9,496 bases of DNA, from assembly GCA_027356675.1 (NCBI GenBank), contig DAHVXO010000298.1, forward strand, positions 1 through 9,496. The letters are read 5' to 3'. This DNA comes from Symbiobacteriaceae bacterium (GTDB lineage Bacteria > Bacillota_E > Symbiobacteriia > Symbiobacteriales > Symbiobacteriaceae). Both the position numbers and the translations under genes were made by a program. This document shows positions 7,489 to 9,496 of the stretch, piece after piece (the stretch's first letter is position 1; the number at the start of each line of letters is the position of its first letter). The notes below the pieces were generated by a model. The model saw only the letters and a program-made list of their open reading frames with translations, ran no database searches and was not told the DNA's origin.

Positions 7489-7566
7489 CGAACGCATTCA
7501 CACTCGCCGGAGGTGTCTGTGGCGCCGGCAACGGCCCCCGCATCAACCATCATGTCCAAGGCCCAA

Positions 7567-8463
7567 TCAGCCCCGCTTGCCCACCACGTTGGTCAGGGCG
7601 CCGAGTCCTTCCACCGCGATCACAATCTTGTCCCCCGGTTTGAGCCAGGGCTTGCTGGCCATGCCCATGGCGACTCCCTCGGGCGTGCCCGTCAGGATCA
7701 CATCCCCGGGCTCCAGGGTGATATAGCGGGAGATGTACGCAATCATCTCCCGGCACGAGAAGATCATGTCTTCGGTGTTGGAGTTCTGCCGCAGCTCGCC
7801 GTTGACCTGGCAACTGATGCCGAGCCTATCAGGATTCGGCACGGCATCGGCCGTGACCAGGTAGGGGCCCAGCGGGCACCAACCGTCGTAGCTCTTGCCA
7901 GCGATCCACTGGCTGTTGCGCATCTGCACGTCCCGGCACGAGAAGTCATTGGCATTGCAGTAGCCATAGACGTACTCCAGGGCCGCATCGGGCTCCACGC
8001 TCCGGGCACGCCGGCCCATGACGATCGCCAGTTCCGCCTCATAGTCGAACTGTTCGCCGTCCAGGGGCAGCGGGATGGTCTCGCCGTGGGCGGCGACGCT
8101 GTTGCCAAACTTGCCGAAGAGGACGGGGACTTGAGGGACGGGCATGTTGGTCTCCGCCGCGTGGCGGCGGTAGTTGAGCCCCACGCAAATGATCTTGCCG
8201 GGGTTGGGCACCGCTGGACCGAAGGTCAGACCGGCCTCCGACAGAAGCCACGGTGCCGAGGGCGGGGCCCCGGAAGCCGCAGCCACAAGTGCGTTGAGCG
8301 CAGCCCGTGCTTCCGGGCCCCCGCCGACCGCCTCTGCGATGGTAGCGGGGACTGGGATGCCTGGGGTGAGGGCGGCGCCGGCGGCGGTCACGTCGATGAC
8401 GCCCACGTCGGTCTTGATGCCAAGTCTGGTGCTGTCATTGGTGCGGAAGCTGAGCAGGATCAT
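7567..8463 (-). CDS. Fumarylacetoacetate hydrolase (FAH) family protein
   Basis: Members are metal-dependent enzymes that cleave, isomerise or decarboxylate oxo-acids (for example acylpyruvate hydrolases, oxaloacetate decarboxylases, hydroxyhepta-dienedioate isomerases). The 298-residue protein has a small N-terminal domain (about 1-80), then the catalytic fold from KIICVGLNYRRHAAE onward. The expected metal ligands are present: Glu142 and Glu144 in DYEAELAIVMG and Asp173 in NANDFSCRD. GDVILTGTPEGVAMG closes the active-site region. The ATG at 8463 is chosen because AGGAG (8476-8472) lies 8 nt upstream; the frame stays open further upstream to 8955, but that extension has no family resemblance and crosses yunB. 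It is convergent with the acyl-CoA dehydrogenase (78-base gap) and divergent from yunB. A role in the same acid-degradation pathway is inferred from proximity only. Confidence 0.93.
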   Translation of the reverse strand: MILLSFRTNDSTRLGIKTDVGVIDVTAAGAALTPGIPVPATIAEAVGGGPEARAALNALVAAASGAPPSAPWLLSEAGLTFGPAVPNPGKIICVGLNYRRHAAETNMPVPQVPVLFGKFGNSVAAHGETIPLPLDGEQFDYEAELAIVMGRRARSVEPDAALEYVYGYCNANDFSCRDVQMRNSQWIAGKSYDGWCPLGPYLVTADAVPNPDRLGISCQVNGELRQNSNTEDMIFSCREMIAYISRYITLEPGDVILTGTPEGVAMGMASKPWLKPGDKIVIAVEGLGALTNVVGKRG

Positions 8464-8623
8464 GGGGGTCACTCCTCTGCGGCAATGTGTGCTGTAATTT
8501 CCGCCGGACGACGGTGATCTCCTGCCACCGGACCACGGGGTCGAAGACCGGGATTCCCTGCATGTGAGCGGCCGCTCCGCGCTCTTGCGGTACGTCAGTC
8601 GTATAAAGACGCTCGCCGTCGCC

Positions 8624-8652
8624 GCATCAGTCAGGCTGCGGCTGCATACGCT
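8624..8652 (+). promoter_or_regulatory. Weak sigma-E-like sporulation promoter before yunB
   Basis: CATACGCT (8645-8652) fits the mother-cell sigma-E -10 pattern CATACnnT. GCATCAG (8624-8630), 14 bases upstream, is a partial match to its -35. In B. subtilis yunB belongs to the sigma-E regulon (known). The -35 match is poor, so this is a candidate only. The rest of the divergent gap 8464-8682 shows no clear promoter for the FAH gene. Confidence 0.35.
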
Positions 8653-8682
8653 GGTGCACCTGCGCGACCGGGAGGGAGTGCC

Positions 8683-9345
8683 GTGCGCCGGTTCCGCCGC
8701 TTCCGGGTCTTTGCCTCTGGCTGGATTCGCTGGACGGTGTTGCTTGGCGCCTGCGCCTACCTGCTGGTCCGGCTGGCGGACCTGATGCTCCTGGCGCCGC
8801 TGACCATGGTGGCGGAGACTGAGGCGCTCCAGCGCGGCATCGATGCCATCAACCGGATCATGCTGGGGAGCGTCGGTGCGCTGGACCAAACGGAATTGAT
8901 CTCGTACGAAAAGGACCAACAGGGCCGTATCGCGGCATATCACGTTGACACCCAAGCAGTCAATCGGATTGCCGCCGAGGCCGCTACCGCCGTCCGGGGC
9001 GAATTCCGTAAGTTCACCACCGAAACCTTTGCGATACCGATGGGTGCGCTATCTGGCAGCCAGCTACTGGCGACCCGGGGCCCGCGCATCCCGGTCCTGC
9101 TCGTCCCCATCGGATCCGTAACCATCAATGTGCGGCAAGAATTTAAGGCCGAGGGCATCAACCAGACCCGCCACCGGCTCTGGCTACACGCAGACGCCCG
9201 GGTGCGGGTCATCCTGCCGCTGGTCAGCAAGGAGATGGAGGTCACGTCTGACCTGCCCATCACGGAGACGGTTATCGTGGGGCCGGTCCCCGCGAGCTTT
9301 TACACAGGCAACCTCGGCGGGGTCACCCTGCCCGCCAGACCCTGA
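8683..9345 (+). CDS. yunB: Sporulation protein YunB
   Basis: YunB is a mother-cell membrane protein needed for normal spore formation in B. subtilis; its biochemical role is not established. The 220-residue product starts with an arginine-rich tail (residues 2-8) and a single membrane helix (about 14-37), so most of it should lie outside the membrane. Family-specific stretches are clear: G125-SQLLATRGPRI, PIGSV, and EFKAEGINQTRHR (G158-R165 for GINQTRHR), then LPITETVIVGPVP close to the C-terminus. B. subtilis YunB is somewhat longer (about 250 residues, from memory). The GTG start is supported by GGAGG (8671-8675) with a 7-nt gap. It stands alone on the plus strand and is divergent from the FAH gene. 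Its presence is the best single sign that this organism forms endospores. Confidence 0.93.
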   Translation: MRRFRRFRVFASGWIRWTVLLGACAYLLVRLADLMLLAPLTMVAETEALQRGIDAINRIMLGSVGALDQTELISYEKDQQGRIAAYHVDTQAVNRIAAEAATAVRGEFRKFTTETFAIPMGALSGSQLLATRGPRIPVLLVPIGSVTINVRQEFKAEGINQTRHRLWLHADARVRVILPLVSKEMEVTSDLPITETVIVGPVPASFYTGNLGGVTLPARP

Positions 9346-9429
9346 TCTTGCCGGTCGGCCATTCCCGGCTCGCCACCGTCGCCCCCTCCGACCGTGAAGG
9401 GGCAAAACCGTGAATTGGCGAAAAAACTG

Positions 9430-9459
9430 TTGACACAGCTTCCATGCATTGCATATACT
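9430..9459 (+). promoter_or_regulatory. Strong sigma-A promoter for a gene beyond the window
   Basis: A consensus TTGACA (9430-9435) and TATACT (9454-9459) are 18 bases apart, preceded by an A-rich stretch (GAAAAAAC). Transcription should begin near 9466 and read out of the window. Nothing in the remaining 30 bases identifies the transcript. Confidence 0.8.
9444..9454. repeat. Small palindrome ATGCA-T-TGCAT at the -10 of the end promoter
   Basis: An 11-base perfect inverted repeat with one central base fills the end of the promoter spacer and touches the -10 hexamer. Its position would suit a repressor half-site pair, but palindromes this short arise by chance, so the call is tentative. Confidence 0.3.
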
Positions 9460-9496
9460 TCTGCTTGGATCGAGACACCAGCGCACAGCGCAAAGG

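Noticed and set aside
5134..7497. Minus-strand frames of 358 and 411 residues opposite the CoA-transferase and dehydrogenase
   Set aside because: Compositionally they are reverse complements of well-recognised coding sequence; rich in H, G, R and D without motifs.
7489..7566. Possible terminator between the convergent dehydrogenase and FAH genes (GCCGG 7506-7510 / CCGGC 7525-7529)
   Set aside because: Only a 5-bp stem with a long loop and no T run on either strand.
7513..8517. 334-residue plus-strand frame opposite the FAH gene
   Set aside because: The opposite strand carries a complete FAH domain with metal ligands and a good ribosome site.
8585..8607. TTGCGG...TATAAA as a sigma-A promoter before yunB
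   Set aside because: The spacer is only 11 bases, far too short.
8464..8955. N-terminal extension of the FAH frame to 8955 (462 residues)
   Set aside because: The extra segment is low-complexity antisense of yunB and its upstream region; the FAH fold starts at ATG 8463 behind AGGAG.
9381..9403. Hairpin GCCCC/GGGGC after yunB as a terminator
   Set aside because: Short stem, 13-base loop, and followed by AAAA instead of T residues.

Overview
The window looks like a GC-rich, endospore-forming Gram-positive chromosome, in the style of Symbiobacterium and its thermophilic relatives. Three things point there: a tyrosyl-tRNA synthetase under a T-box leader (a Firmicutes-type control), a yunB sporulation gene, and strong GGAGG-type ribosome sites in front of every gene, with start codons that include TTG, GTG and apparently CTG. 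The species assignment is inference. No mobile element, CRISPR array, tRNA or rRNA is visible. This is mainly an ordinary chromosomal region with some unusually legible regulation.

Layout. 1-2357 (minus) is a class A penicillin-binding protein (PBP1A family), complete at its start and cut by the window edge at its C-terminus. 2358-2805 separates it from the divergent tyrS and holds a sigma-A promoter and a complete tyrosine T-box leader (stem I with kink-turn and UAC specifier, antiterminator, competing terminator). tyrS (2806-4026) ends in a near-perfect hairpin terminator at 4091-4130.

4192-7488 is a compact catabolic operon on the plus strand: promoter with an inverted repeat over its -10 region, an IclR-family regulator, a family III (CaiB/BaiF) CoA-transferase whose apparent CTG start overlaps the iclR stop, and an acyl-CoA dehydrogenase. 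A fumarylacetoacetate-hydrolase-family enzyme (7567-8463, minus) converges on it. Together these suggest import-independent steps of acid catabolism: CoA transfer onto a carboxylic acid, alpha,beta-dehydrogenation, and possibly a later C-C cleavage, hydrolysis or decarboxylation of an oxo-acid. The substrate cannot be read from the sequence. The CoA-transferase resembles the glutarate/hydroxymethylglutarate type, but the dehydrogenase does not carry the glutaryl-CoA dehydrogenase signature I remember.

8683-9345 is yunB, preceded by a weak sigma-E-like promoter. The last 150 bases hold no gene but end in a strong sigma-A promoter (9430-9459) with a small palindrome at its -10, driving something beyond the window.
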